A stretch of DNA of 42,062 nucleotides from contig JAQBOA010000097.1 of the NCBI GenBank assembly GCA_028288305.1, forward strand, positions 1 through 42,062, in the 5' to 3' direction. The notes beneath the pieces are model-generated. The model was not told where the DNA came from and did no database searches. It worked only from the letters and a program-made list of their open reading frames with translations. Positions 7,280-15,454 of the stretch are shown piece after piece (within the stretch, counting starts at the first letter, position 1; every line of letters starts with the position of its first letter). The translations under genes were made by a program, and so were the position numbers. Origin of the DNA: Mucilaginibacter sp. GTDB taxonomy: Bacteria; Bacteroidota; Bacteroidia; Sphingobacteriales; Sphingobacteriaceae.

Positions 7280-8317
7280 ATGAAATTTTTCAACATAAAA
7301 ACACCTGATAAAACCCTGGAAAAAAGTTTACAACACAAGATCGATTTTAAAACTAAACCAGTTGGCTCCCTTGGAAAACTGGAAGAGATTGCAAAGCAGA
7401 TAGGTGTCATTCAGCAAAGCCTCAACCCTATTCTATCCGCTCCAACAGTTGTGGTGTTTGCCGGAGACCACGGTATTGCCCTCGATGGTGTAACGCCCTA
7501 CCCACAAGAAGTAACCTTTCAAATGGTGATGAATTTTTTAAATGAAGGTGCAGGCATTAATGTATTTTCAAAGCAAAATGGTTTGACTGTTAAAGTTGTG
7601 GATGCTGGTGTAAATCACGACTTCGGTGCGATTGAAAATCTATTTAATCATAAAGTAAATAAAGGCACCCGCAGTTTTTTAAAAGAACAAGCGATGACTT
7701 TAAAGGAATTGGATGAATGCATTGAGAAAGGCTCAGCCATTGTAAATGAACTTTATAATGATGGTTGTAATTGTATTGCCTTTGGTGAGATGGGCATTGG
7801 CAACACATCTTCTGCATCCATGCTGATGCACTATTTTACCGGCATCAGCCTGGCAGATTGCATCGGACGTGGAACGGGTTTAGATGATAATGGATTAAAT
7901 AAGAAAATAAACATACTTCAGGCTGCTGCTGAATATCATAGTAATATAACGGGTTGGGAAAAGATCATGCAGGCATTTTCGGGGTATGAAATTGCAATAA
8001 TGACTGGCGCCATGTTGCAGGCGGCAGAAAACAAAATGGTCATTTTACTGGATGGTTTTATAGCAAGCACAGCGTATCTTGCAGCTTATAAATTACATCC
8101 TGAAATAAATAATTATACCATAGCCTGTCATTTGTCCGATGAGAAAGGCCACCGTCTTTTACTGGATTACCTGCAGCTTTCGCCGGTATTAAATTTAGGG
8201 ATGCGTTTAGGGGAAGGAACGGGTGCAGTAGTCGCTTTTCCGATAATAAAAGCAGCGGTTAGCTTTTTAAACCAAATGGCCAGTTTTGAATCGGCAGGCA
8301 TAAGCAACAAAGAATGA
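7280..8317 (+). CDS. cobT: Nicotinate-nucleotide--dimethylbenzimidazole phosphoribosyltransferase
   Basis: 345 aa from the ATG at 7280; the frame extends to a TTG at 7256 but those 8 residues are not needed. CobT makes alpha-ribazole-5'-phosphate from dimethylbenzimidazole and nicotinate mononucleotide for the lower ligand of cobalamin. Visible motifs are KPVGSLGKLE, FAGDHGIA, GEMGIGNTSSAS, GRGTGLDD and the catalytic-glutamate segment LGEGTGAV (E312). The stop overlaps the cobS start (ATGA). Together with bluB at 10.7-11.4 kb, which makes its base, it completes lower-ligand synthesis. No riboswitch is visible in the 211-nt leader. Confidence 0.96.
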   Translation: MKFFNIKTPDKTLEKSLQHKIDFKTKPVGSLGKLEEIAKQIGVIQQSLNPILSAPTVVVFAGDHGIALDGVTPYPQEVTFQMVMNFLNEGAGINVFSKQNGLTVKVVDAGVNHDFGAIENLFNHKVNKGTRSFLKEQAMTLKELDECIEKGSAIVNELYNDGCNCIAFGEMGIGNTSSASMLMHYFTGISLADCIGRGTGLDDNGLNKKINILQAAAEYHSNITGWEKIMQAFSGYEIAIMTGAMLQAAENKMVILLDGFIASTAYLAAYKLHPEINNYTIACHLSDEKGHRLLLDYLQLSPVLNLGMRLGEGTGAVVAFPIIKAAVSFLNQMASFESAGISNKE

Positions 8318-9078
8318 AAAAAGAAATCCGTATTTTTTTTACCGCATTGATGTATTTCACCCGCATCCCTTGTCCAAAATGGGTTGATCATTCTGAAGAG
8401 TATCTGAATAAATCATCAAGATATTTCCCGGCGGTGGGTGTTATTGTCGGGTCAATCAGCGCATTGGTCTATTGGATTTTTCGGTTGATACTGCCCGCTG
8501 ATATTGCCATATTGCTGAGCATGATAGCTTCTGTTTTGGCTACCGGCGCTTTCCATGAGGATGGCTTTGCGGATGTATGTGATGGATTTGGCGGTGGTTG
8601 GACAAAAGAGAAAATATTGCTGATCATGAAAGATTCGCGCCTTGGTACTTATGGTGTATTAGGTTTGAGCCTTATTCTGCTCTTAAAATGGTCTGTGCTA
8701 ATTCATCTTCCCACAGAGGTACTTATGCTTACTTTAATAAGCGGACACGCTATAAGCCGTTTGAATGCGGTTTCTTTGATTTATACAGATCAATATGCAC
8801 GTGAAGATGACACCAGTAAATCAAAACCACTGGCTACTAAAATGAGTACGGGTTCATTGGCATTTGCCATTATAACCGGAGTTGCACCCTTGGCTTTGTT
8901 TGCCAATCTCAATGTATTCTTAACCTTGCTGCCACTTTTATTGGTAAGATGGTATTTTTCCTCCTACTTCAAAAAATGGATAGGTGGTTATACCGGCGAT
9001 TGCCTGGGGGCTTTGCAACAGGTATCGGAAGTTGTATTTTATATCACCTTGCTTGTTATATTTAAATACACAAGCTGA
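8314..9078 (+). CDS. cobS: Adenosylcobinamide-GDP ribazoletransferase (cobalamin synthase)
   Basis: 254 aa polytopic inner-membrane enzyme. It joins adenosylcobinamide-GDP to alpha-ribazole (or its phosphate), the last assembly step of cobalamin. Family motifs are FTRIP near residue 18, GAFHEDGFADVCDGFGGG (metal-binding aspartates), KDSRLGTYG, and GYTGDCLGA near the C-terminus. Several hydrophobic helices are evident. It is translationally coupled to cobT (4-nt overlap) and its TGA shares a base with the cobC ATG. Confidence 0.96.
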   Translation: MKKEIRIFFTALMYFTRIPCPKWVDHSEEYLNKSSRYFPAVGVIVGSISALVYWIFRLILPADIAILLSMIASVLATGAFHEDGFADVCDGFGGGWTKEKILLIMKDSRLGTYGVLGLSLILLLKWSVLIHLPTEVLMLTLISGHAISRLNAVSLIYTDQYAREDDTSKSKPLATKMSTGSLAFAIITGVAPLALFANLNVFLTLLPLLLVRWYFSSYFKKWIGGYTGDCLGALQQVSEVVFYITLLVIFKYTS

Positions 9079-9662
9079 TGGAGATTTATTTAATAAGACA
9101 TACAGCCGTTCATAATCCTGGAAAGCTTTGTTACGGGCAATCTGATATAGCCTTATCTCCTGACTGGAAACAGCATTTTGATATGCTAAGACAAAAATTG
9201 GAACAACAAATAGAAGACGCTATATTTTACTCAAGTCCATACCAACGCTGTACACAATTAGCCGGATTTTTGTCTGGCGATCAATTTCAAATTGATGGAC
9301 GCCTATCAGAAATGCATTTCGGCGAATGGGAACAATGTGCCTGGATTGAAATTGACCAATATGTTTTAAACCTATGGATGGACGATTTTGTAAAGTACAA
9401 GGTTCCGGGTGGTGAAAGTTTTGAAACCATGCATGCTCGTTGTTCCCAATTTTGGGATGAATTAGTACAGCAAACTATTCCTAAAGTTGTGATAATAACA
9501 CATGCAGGCGTAATCCGGTCAATCCTGGCTTATGTATTAGGTATTCCGTTGGATAAAATTTTTCAATTGGAGATCGATTACAGCGGCGTTACTAAAATCA
9601 CGGTAACTAAACAACACGGCTGCTATCAACAGGTTAATTACATTAATGCGAGTTCGATATAA
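9078..9662 (+). CDS. cobC: Histidine phosphatase, alpha-ribazole phosphatase
   Basis: 194 aa histidine phosphatase superfamily member with the phospho-histidine motif LIRHTAVHNP at the N-terminus and the second catalytic histidine in ITHAGVIRS. GESFETMHAR matches the conserved acid segment. In the cob context it should remove the 5'-phosphate from alpha-ribazole-5'-phosphate or adenosylcobalamin-5'-phosphate. The ATG uses the last base of the cobS stop, and it is the last gene of the cobT-cobS-cobC operon. General phosphoglycerate-mutase-like activity cannot be excluded from sequence alone. Confidence 0.9.
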   Translation: MEIYLIRHTAVHNPGKLCYGQSDIALSPDWKQHFDMLRQKLEQQIEDAIFYSSPYQRCTQLAGFLSGDQFQIDGRLSEMHFGEWEQCAWIEIDQYVLNLWMDDFVKYKVPGGESFETMHARCSQFWDELVQQTIPKVVIITHAGVIRSILAYVLGIPLDKIFQLEIDYSGVTKITVTKQHGCYQQVNYINASSI

Positions 9663-9681
9663 TTTTATCATATAAAACATT

Positions 9682-9790
9682 CCTCGCCTCACCTAAATCC
9701 TCTCCAAAGGAGAGGACTTTGAATAGCAAGGTGGGTATTTTTGTATCTTTTCAGCCCCCTCTCCTTTGGAGAGGGCCAGGGTGAGGCGAA
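9682..9790. repeat. Inverted repeat element with CTCTCCAAAGGAGAG arms (family B, copy 1)
   Basis: The left arm begins CCTCGCCTCACC and continues to CTCTCCAAAGGAGAG. The right arm reads CTCTCCTTTGGAGAG and ends GGGTGAGGCGAA, a near inverted copy. Each arm core is itself palindromic. It fills the gap between the convergent cobC and Dph6-like genes and could also fold as a bidirectional terminator. A half copy lies at 21488-21540 before thrS. Confidence 0.85.
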
Positions 9791-9817
9791 TATAGCATAT
9801 ATCGAACTTACATTACA

Positions 9818-10543
9818 TTAATCGTTAGCCAACAGATCGCAATACCAAAAACCCGAAAGTTTGGTAGTATCCGAAACGCATGAATCATTGATATTTTCAG
9901 GGGCTTTGTATTCCTTAAAAACCCTCTCGCCTGTTTTATATTTGATCTCTTTTGAAAATATGGGCCCTTTAAAAGCAAAGGTGTGGAACTCCCCATTTTC
10001 ACCGCATACATCAACATCAGCGGGCAATGACAAGATCAGTTCGGGTGTTAGCTCCTTCCCTGCTATCTGCTCCAAACGTTCCTGAGTACATGCTATTACC
10101 GTACCAAAGCCTAATGCCAGAAACTCTTTTATAAGTTCGTGCGAATCGCGTTTCCATAACGGGTAAATGCCTTGCATGTCTATTTCTGCAAGTCGCTCAT
10201 CACGGTATTTTTTCAAGTCGTCCAAAAAAATATCACCAAAAATGGAATGGGTAATTCCCTTATTCCTGAAATGTTCGAGGTGTTTACGCATAACACTGTC
10301 GTAAACTTCCATGCCCGGCATTTCAGGCAGGCGTATCTGGTATAACGGTATACCGATACTTTCAGCTTGTTTAATCAATAGCTCGGTGCGTACACCGTGC
10401 ATGGATATCCTGTCAACTGCATCATTTACAGTAGTTACCAGATATTTTATTTCAAGCTCTGGATTTTGCAGGCAATGATAAAGAGCCAGGGCGCTGTCTT
10501 TACCACCGCTCCAGTTGAAAATGCATTGTGTTTTTTTTGGCAT
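9818..10543 (-). CDS. Dph6-like N-type ATP pyrophosphatase (ATP_bind_4, diphthine--ammonia ligase family)
   Basis: 241 aa, full length for the MJ0570/Dph6 family. The PP-loop is FNWSGGKDSALALY (residues 9-21). HGVRTELLIKQAESIGIPLYQI and the GFGTVIACT / HTFAFKGPIF segments are family hallmarks. In eukaryotes and archaea Dph6 amidates diphthine on EF-2, but bacteria lack diphthamide, so the bacterial reaction must differ. It lies inside the B12 island, convergent with cobC and 202 nt downstream of bluB on the same strand. ATP-dependent amide formation on a corrinoid or another small acid is a reasonable but untested inference. Confidence 0.85.
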   Translation of the reverse strand: MPKKTQCIFNWSGGKDSALALYHCLQNPELEIKYLVTTVNDAVDRISMHGVRTELLIKQAESIGIPLYQIRLPEMPGMEVYDSVMRKHLEHFRNKGITHSIFGDIFLDDLKKYRDERLAEIDMQGIYPLWKRDSHELIKEFLALGFGTVIACTQERLEQIAGKELTPELILSLPADVDVCGENGEFHTFAFKGPIFSKEIKYKTGERVFKEYKAPENINDSCVSDTTKLSGFWYCDLLAND

Positions 10544-10577
10544 TATTCTTTAATTAAGGAATATACTTCACACTAAA

Positions 10578-10722
10578 ATGCTCCATCGGAGCAAAATATG
10601 GGTAGAAAAAATTAAATACGGATATTTTAGCATGCCGTAGGTATGCAACCTGAGTCACGTACCTATGGCACGGTAAATTGTTTATTTTATGTTGTTACCG
10701 ATATTTGGCTCCTACGGAGCAT
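10578..10722. repeat. Nested inverted repeat element with GCTCCNNNGGAGC ends (family D)
   Basis: The left end ATGCTCCATCGGAGCAAAAT and the inverted right end (10692-10722, GCTCCTACGGAGCAT) match over about 31 nt with several mismatches. Each end is itself a small hairpin. Between them ATGCCGTAGGTA (about 10631-10643) pairs with TACCTATGGCAC (about 10660-10671). The element occupies almost the whole gap between bluB and the Dph6-like gene. No ORF is present. Confidence 0.85.
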
Positions 10723-10745
10723 TAACAGCGCGTTTATCCGATAAT

Positions 10746-11399
10746 TCAATAAGTATCATTAAATATCAATTCCGACATTTCTTTCCTGTTTTCCCATTTT
10801 AAAAGTTCCAATTCAGGCTGTTTTAAAAACCCATCGGTGTAACCCAGACAAAAATATCCTACCAGCCTGTTGTTTTCCGGCGCCTTTAAAATTTGCTTAA
10901 CTTTTTCAGGATCAACAATGCTTACCCAACCCATTCCAATATTTAGGGCACGGGCCATCAACCACATATTTTGGATAGCACAAACTACGCTATATAATCC
11001 AACTTCAGTCATGGAGGTTTGACCAAGAATGGGTTTATCGGTGGCTGAATAAAATATAGCAATGTTCAACGGTGCTTCGAAAATGCCTTCAAGTTTTAAG
11101 AGATTATATTCCTTCTGCTTTTCATCTTTAAACAGCTTCGAAGCCCTTTCATTTTCCGTGTTAAACGTATCCTTTATTTGCTTTTTTATTGATGCACTTT
11201 TTATAAGCACAAACTCCCAGGGTTGCGAAAACCCCACAGATGGTGCATTTACCGCCGCCAAAAGTATCTGGTTAATCTTCTCTTCTTCTATGGAACGGTC
11301 TAAAAAACGGTTTCCCCTTACATCCCTCCGGTTCAGGATAATTTCAAATAATAGATCCGCTTCATGCTGTAAAAACAGCCTCTCATTAATCACTTCCAT
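10746..11399 (-). CDS. bluB: 5,6-dimethylbenzimidazole synthase
   Basis: 217 aa nitroreductase-fold enzyme. BluB uses O2 to convert FMNH2 into dimethylbenzimidazole, the lower base of cobalamin. The N-terminal NRRDVRGNRF segment is a BluB FMN-binding motif, followed by AAVNAPSVGFSQPWEFVLI and the C-terminal MARALNIGMGWVSIVDPEKV and GYFCLGY. It lies directly after the sirtuin gene (stop of one and start of the other adjoin) and supplies the substrate of CobT. The oxygen requirement fits an aerobic host. Confidence 0.95.
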   Translation of the reverse strand: MEVINERLFLQHEADLLFEIILNRRDVRGNRFLDRSIEEEKINQILLAAVNAPSVGFSQPWEFVLIKSASIKKQIKDTFNTENERASKLFKDEKQKEYNLLKLEGIFEAPLNIAIFYSATDKPILGQTSMTEVGLYSVVCAIQNMWLMARALNIGMGWVSIVDPEKVKQILKAPENNRLVGYFCLGYTDGFLKQPELELLKWENRKEMSELIFNDTY

Positions 11400-12092
11400 T
11401 TATTTCAAATCATTTAATAATTTATCAACCAATATTGGCACGCCTATACTGGCCTTCTCTTCTATTTTTATCAGTCCAATTAAATTATAGATAGGTGGTA
11501 TTTTAGGATCTACAACATACTTAGTTATTTCATGCCCTACATAACTAATCAAACTGGCGGCAGGATAAACAGCCAATGATGTCCCCACCAGGATAAAAAT
11601 ATCAGCCCGGTTACAAATGTCCATTGCTGTCTCAATCATTGGTACAGCCTCGCCAAACCATACTACGTGAGCACGTAATGGTGATCCTAATTCGCAAACC
11701 TCATCCATTTTCAACTCCCATCCGTCAATTGGGTAAGTATAATTTGGATTTTTGCTGGATTGCGACCGGGTAATTATCCCGTGAAGGTGAACTACATTTG
11801 TTGAACCGCCCCTTTCATGCAAATCATCTATGTTTTGGGTGATGATAGTTACCTTGTATTTTTCTTCAAGCCGTGCTAAAGCAATATGTGCAGCATTTGG
11901 TTTGGCTTCGAGTACAGCTTTGCGCCGCATATTATAAAAATCCTGTACCAATACCGGATTACGCTTCCATGCCTGCGGTGTTGCCACTTCTTCAATATTA
12001 TAACCTTCCCACAAACCGTCGCTGTCTCTAAAAGTTTTTAACCCGCTTTCAGCACTGATACCTGCACCGGTTAGAATAACAATGTGTTTCAT
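11400..12092 (-). CDS. cobB: Sirtuin-type NAD-dependent protein deacylase, CobB-like, zinc site absent
   Basis: 230 aa. The NAD-binding motifs are TGAGISAESGLKTFRD (8-23), TQNIDDLH (85-92), the catalytic HLHG (H104) and the VGTSLAVYPAA loop. Y53 and R56 (YNMR) match the YxxR pair that reads acidic acyl groups in SIRT5 and E. coli CobB, so desuccinylase/demalonylase activity is plausible. The small domain, where most sirtuins bind zinc through four cysteines, has only C133. Similar zinc-less forms appear to be common in Bacteroidota (from memory). It sits between cobU (1-nt overlap) and bluB. CobB was named because it can replace CobT in Salmonella, but here a true cobT exists. Confidence 0.93.
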   Translation of the reverse strand: MKHIVILTGAGISAESGLKTFRDSDGLWEGYNIEEVATPQAWKRNPVLVQDFYNMRRKAVLEAKPNAAHIALARLEEKYKVTIITQNIDDLHERGGSTNVVHLHGIITRSQSSKNPNYTYPIDGWELKMDEVCELGSPLRAHVVWFGEAVPMIETAMDICNRADIFILVGTSLAVYPAASLISYVGHEITKYVVDPKIPPIYNLIGLIKIEEKASIGVPILVDKLLNDLK

Positions 12093-12595
12093 TACTTCAA
12101 AGTTAGTGGTATTCCGGATACCATAAAAAATGCTTTATCAGCTTTTTGCGCTATATGCTGATTAATCCATCCTTGCAGATCAGCAAATTTTCTACCTACT
12201 TCCGAATCGGCATGCATGCCCATACCAATTTCATTCGAAATGACGATCCAGGTAGCATCAACAAGCGCAAGTTTATCAAATTCGGTCTTTATCAGATTTA
12301 GTGTTTCATCAACATTGTATTTGGTATCGGAAAAAAAATTGGTGAGCCATAGGGTAATACAATCCAACACCACTACCCTGCCCTGCAAGGCCAGTTTTGA
12401 CGGATCTCTTTCCTCTTCAATATTCTCCCATCGTTCATCCCTATCCTGCTGATGGCGTTTTATTCGCTGTTCAAAATCAGCGTCCCATTTTCTGGCTGTA
12501 GCCAGATAAACAGGATTATCACTAAGACTTAAGGCCAACTTTTGCGCATAACTACTTTTGCCTGACCGCGTTCCGCCTGTTATATAGTAGATCAT
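12092..12595 (-). CDS. cobU: Bifunctional adenosylcobinamide kinase / adenosylcobinamide-phosphate guanylyltransferase
   Basis: 167 aa, the standard length. CobU phosphorylates adenosylcobinamide and then attaches GMP to give adenosylcobinamide-GDP, the CobS substrate. The P-loop GGTRSGKSS lies at residues 7-15. IKRHQQDRDERW contains H48, equivalent to the guanylylated histidine, and VVLDCITLWLTNF and SNEIGMGMHAD follow the family pattern. It heads the cobU-sirtuin-bluB run and is separated from the other cob operon by strand. The leader contains family A repeat copy 2. Confidence 0.96.
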   Translation of the reverse strand: MIYYITGGTRSGKSSYAQKLALSLSDNPVYLATARKWDADFEQRIKRHQQDRDERWENIEEERDPSKLALQGRVVVLDCITLWLTNFFSDTKYNVDETLNLIKTEFDKLALVDATWIVISNEIGMGMHADSEVGRKFADLQGWINQHIAQKADKAFFMVSGIPLTLK

Positions 12596-12636
12596 AAAAA
12601 TTAATTCCTTCTCTTTTTGTTAAGCAATCGCGTAAT

Positions 12637-12770
12637 TGACTCACCCGATCTGCGCTTCGCTGGATCACCCTCTCTATGGCAAGCCATAAAGAGGGCAAAG
12701 CCATTTTTTTGTTTTTTACCCTCTTTGCGAAGCAGAGAGGGTCGACGAGCAAAGCGATGTCGGGGTGAGT
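12637..12770. repeat. Imperfect palindromic repeat element, copy 2 (family A)
   Basis: The left half (CTCACCCGATCTGCGCTTCG..CACCCTCTC) and the right half (GAGAGGGTCGACGAGC..CGGGGTGAG, ending near 12769) pair imperfectly, flanking an inner ATGGC/GCCAT hairpin and an AAAGAGGG/CCCTCTTT pair. The left half aligns almost base for base with 6627-6683, including the preceding TAAGCAA. Divergence between arms is greater here than in copy 1, with several substitutions and small indels. Confidence 0.85.
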
Positions 12771-12828
12771 AGATTCACCACCATGCTATAAACGTTTAAT
12801 AATAAGCCCTTACTAAAAATTATCTTAC

Positions 12829-12863
12829 AAAAAAAGCGACCTACCCAAAGGCGGATCGCTTTT
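12829..12863 (-). terminator. Intrinsic terminator after the btuB-DUF6580 unit
   Basis: On the minus strand AAAAGCGATCC, a short loop and GGTCGCTTTT form a GC-core stem that runs into a T-tract. It begins 19 nt after the DUF6580 stop, the expected place for the end of the riboswitch-controlled transcript. Confidence 0.75.
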
Positions 12864-12881
12864 CAATGACATTATATTTGT

Positions 12882-13460
12882 TTAGACTGCTAGTTCTATT
12901 TCGGTACGTAAAAACGTATATTTTCTTTTGGCAAGTTCAAAACCGCCAAATAAAATTAAACCGAATACCAGGTCGCCCAACAGCATGTTTTTCTCAAAAG
13001 GTAAAGCTGCGATTAGCGATTCGCCATAACCATTTAGGCTTTTTGAATACATAGTACCGCGCAACCAGGGGTCAATATCGGTAATAAGCCAATGGATTAA
13101 AACAGATGCCATTGAGCCCAAAGCAACGTTAGCTACATTTACTTTTTTAATATAAGTTCCTATTAGTACCATAATGGCAAAGCTTATGTAAACTGGTAAA
13201 AAACCACCATAAAATATGATGAACTTACCGAAGTAAATATAATCCAACGCTATATCACTTATGAAAAGTGTAAGCAAAGGCACCAGGTAAGCCTTCCATT
13301 TATCAGAGAAATAAGTTCCACCGAAAAGGGCTATAGCTCCTACAGGTGTAAAATTGGCCCAGCCTGTTAAATGATTAACATTAATTAAGCGTGTTGCAGC
13401 GGCAAATACCATCATCAGGATCAAAGCGCTGTTTCTAAGGTTGATTTTTTGTATTGACAT
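12882..13460 (-). CDS. DUF6580-type multipass membrane protein, candidate transport component
   Basis: 192 aa, strongly hydrophobic with about five membrane helices. The segment GWANFTPVGAIALFGGTYFSDK and the later GGFLPVYISFA and LIHWLITD stretches resemble DUF6580 proteins, described as putative transport proteins with similarity to ECF-transporter S components. The gene follows btuB by 47 nt and precedes a terminator, so it is almost certainly in the riboswitch-controlled transcript. No BtuCDF-type ABC importer is in the window. A role in carrying corrinoid, cobalt or a precursor across the inner membrane is an inference from position. Confidence 0.75.
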   Translation of the reverse strand: MSIQKINLRNSALILMMVFAAATRLINVNHLTGWANFTPVGAIALFGGTYFSDKWKAYLVPLLTLFISDIALDYIYFGKFIIFYGGFLPVYISFAIMVLIGTYIKKVNVANVALGSMASVLIHWLITDIDPWLRGTMYSKSLNGYGESLIAALPFEKNMLLGDLVFGLILFGGFELAKRKYTFLRTEIELAV

Positions 13461-13507
13461 ATTTCAATTTAATGATGTAAAATTACGATTATCCTTTAAT
13501 AAAATTC

Positions 13508-15454
13508 CTAATTAATCTGGTATTTAATGCCTGCCATAAAATTAAATCTTCGGGTGTTATAACCTAACCAATCGGTATATTTTTCATCCAACAGATTTTT
13601 AAGATCGGCAAATAAACTGATGTGCTTATTAACACTGTATTGTAAATGGGCATCCAACAAATTGTAATGTTTTAAAGTTACGTTAGTATATGGAAATGTG
13701 TTAAAATTTTGGTCAGTCCTGTCGCCGGTATATTTATAGCTTAAACCGGCAGAAAAACTTTTTATAAACTGATAATATAAGCTTGCTCCGTAAGTGTTTT
13801 TAGGCCTGCGGATAAGGTAATTTGTCACGACACCATTTTCATCAGTAAGTGAGCCTGTTACATAGGCAGCATATGCCGAAGCTGTAAGTTTATCCAGGTT
13901 TAGCTTCAGCTCGCTTTCAAAACCTTTATCTTTTTGCGATGCTCCGTTCTTATAAAAGGACTTGAAAGATACCGGATCGGTAAAAAAATAAATAACATCC
14001 TTTGTGTTGTTTTCATAAAACGCCGTATTAAAAGATAAGGTGTTTTTGATTATTTCCCAATCAAAACCTGCTTCGTAAGATGTGGTGGTTTCTGGCTTTA
14101 AATCCTGGTTACCATATTGGGAGAACAGTTGGTACAATGACGGCGCTTTAAAAGCGGATGCCATGGTAGCAAATAGCTTAAACTGATCGGCTAAAAATAG
14201 TGATGGATTGATTGTGTAGGTAAAATTGTTACCATACTTGCTGTGATGGTTATATCGGCCGCCTAATTCCATATGAAAAATTCCTTCCTTATAAAACAAT
14301 GAACTGTAAACGCTGGTAATGCTGTTATTCGCATTTAATATACTTGGGGGAGGGTTATAGCCTATAGTGTTATACAGACTATATTGACTGGTACTACTGT
14401 ATTTAAAATCAGCTCCGCTGGTTAAATCGAAATGCTTGCTTAAATTGTAATTTAAAATGGCTTCAACATTGGTTATCTTACCAATATTTTTGTTGACCTG
14501 GTGAGTGGAGTCATTTAATAATACGGAAGGCGGATCGTTGTAATGGTTCCATACGTCGTTCTGACTTACATTAAGTGATAAAGTGCCTTTAGTCAATAGC
14601 AACTTGGCACCTATCCCACCAAACAAAAATGTATTGTTATAAGTATAAGTTTTGTCTTCTTTAAATGCACCAAGTGGTAAATCACCAGTATTATAACTTG
14701 TTTGAAAATTACCATTTAAAATAAATTTCTGCGTAACCTGTTGATTTAAATTGATACTGACCGAACGCTGATGAAAGCCGTCATTTTCAAATCCTGCTTT
14801 ACCGGTAGGATCCACAGCAGCCGGAAACCCTCTCGAATCTGTATTTGATAAATTGACTGCAATGCCCGTATTGTTGATTTTTCCGTTTAAACCCGCCGCC
14901 TCATTAAAGGTATTGTAGCTGCCTCCGCTTGCTTGTACATTACTTTTTAAACCCTGATCTTTAGGATGTTTGGTGATGATATTAATTACCCCGGCTACCG
15001 CATCAGATCCGTATAAAGTGGAGCCGGTTCCTTTCAAAATCTCAATATGATCGATCTGATCAAGCGGGAAGGCATTCAGGTCGTAACTATTATCAATTGA
15101 AGATGAATTATTTACCGGAAAGCCGTCAATAAGAATGAGGGTATTGCCTGTTGATGCTCCCCTAAGAAATACATCTGAACTAAGCCCGGGTGCATTTTCC
15201 GCGCCCGAAAAAGTAATTCCTGGAACAGTGTTAAGCAATTCCGGAAGCGTTTTTCCTTGTGACCGGACGATTTGTTCGTTTGAAATTACTTCAACTACTC
15301 TGCCAATGTCCGACAGTTTTTTTGGTGACCGGGTGGCAGTAACCTCCACACCATTGAGAACCCTGGTTGTGTCCTGGGCCTGCGTCGCTGTACTAAGCAA
15401 CGCCAGTTGTACAAGCCCCAGGCCTGCAGCAACAAATACATAATTTTTTTTCAT
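13508..15454 (-). CDS. btuB: TonB-dependent cobalamin/corrinoid outer-membrane receptor, BtuB-like
   Basis: 648 aa, close to BtuB length. A signal peptide (residues 1-26, cleaved near TQA-QD) leads to a TonB-box-like NGVEVTATR and a plug domain with PGITFSG, FLRGASTGNTLILIDG, and YGSDAVAGVINIITK, then a beta-barrel ending in a C-terminal aromatic-type strand (FMAGIKYQIN). TonB receptors pull scarce ligands across the outer membrane with energy from TonB-ExbBD. A cobalamin riboswitch directly upstream identifies the ligand as a corrinoid much more firmly than sequence alone. The ATG is at 15454. Confidence 0.94.
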   Translation of the reverse strand: MKKNYVFVAAGLGLVQLALLSTATQAQDTTRVLNGVEVTATRSPKKLSDIGRVVEVISNEQIVRSQGKTLPELLNTVPGITFSGAENAPGLSSDVFLRGASTGNTLILIDGFPVNNSSSIDNSYDLNAFPLDQIDHIEILKGTGSTLYGSDAVAGVINIITKHPKDQGLKSNVQASGGSYNTFNEAAGLNGKINNTGIAVNLSNTDSRGFPAAVDPTGKAGFENDGFHQRSVSINLNQQVTQKFILNGNFQTSYNTGDLPLGAFKEDKTYTYNNTFLFGGIGAKLLLTKGTLSLNVSQNDVWNHYNDPPSVLLNDSTHQVNKNIGKITNVEAILNYNLSKHFDLTSGADFKYSSTSQYSLYNTIGYNPPPSILNANNSITSVYSSLFYKEGIFHMELGGRYNHHSKYGNNFTYTINPSLFLADQFKLFATMASAFKAPSLYQLFSQYGNQDLKPETTTSYEAGFDWEIIKNTLSFNTAFYENNTKDVIYFFTDPVSFKSFYKNGASQKDKGFESELKLNLDKLTASAYAAYVTGSLTDENGVVTNYLIRRPKNTYGASLYYQFIKSFSAGLSYKYTGDRTDQNFNTFPYTNVTLKHYNLLDAHLQYSVNKHISLFADLKNLLDEKYTDWLGYNTRRFNFMAGIKYQIN

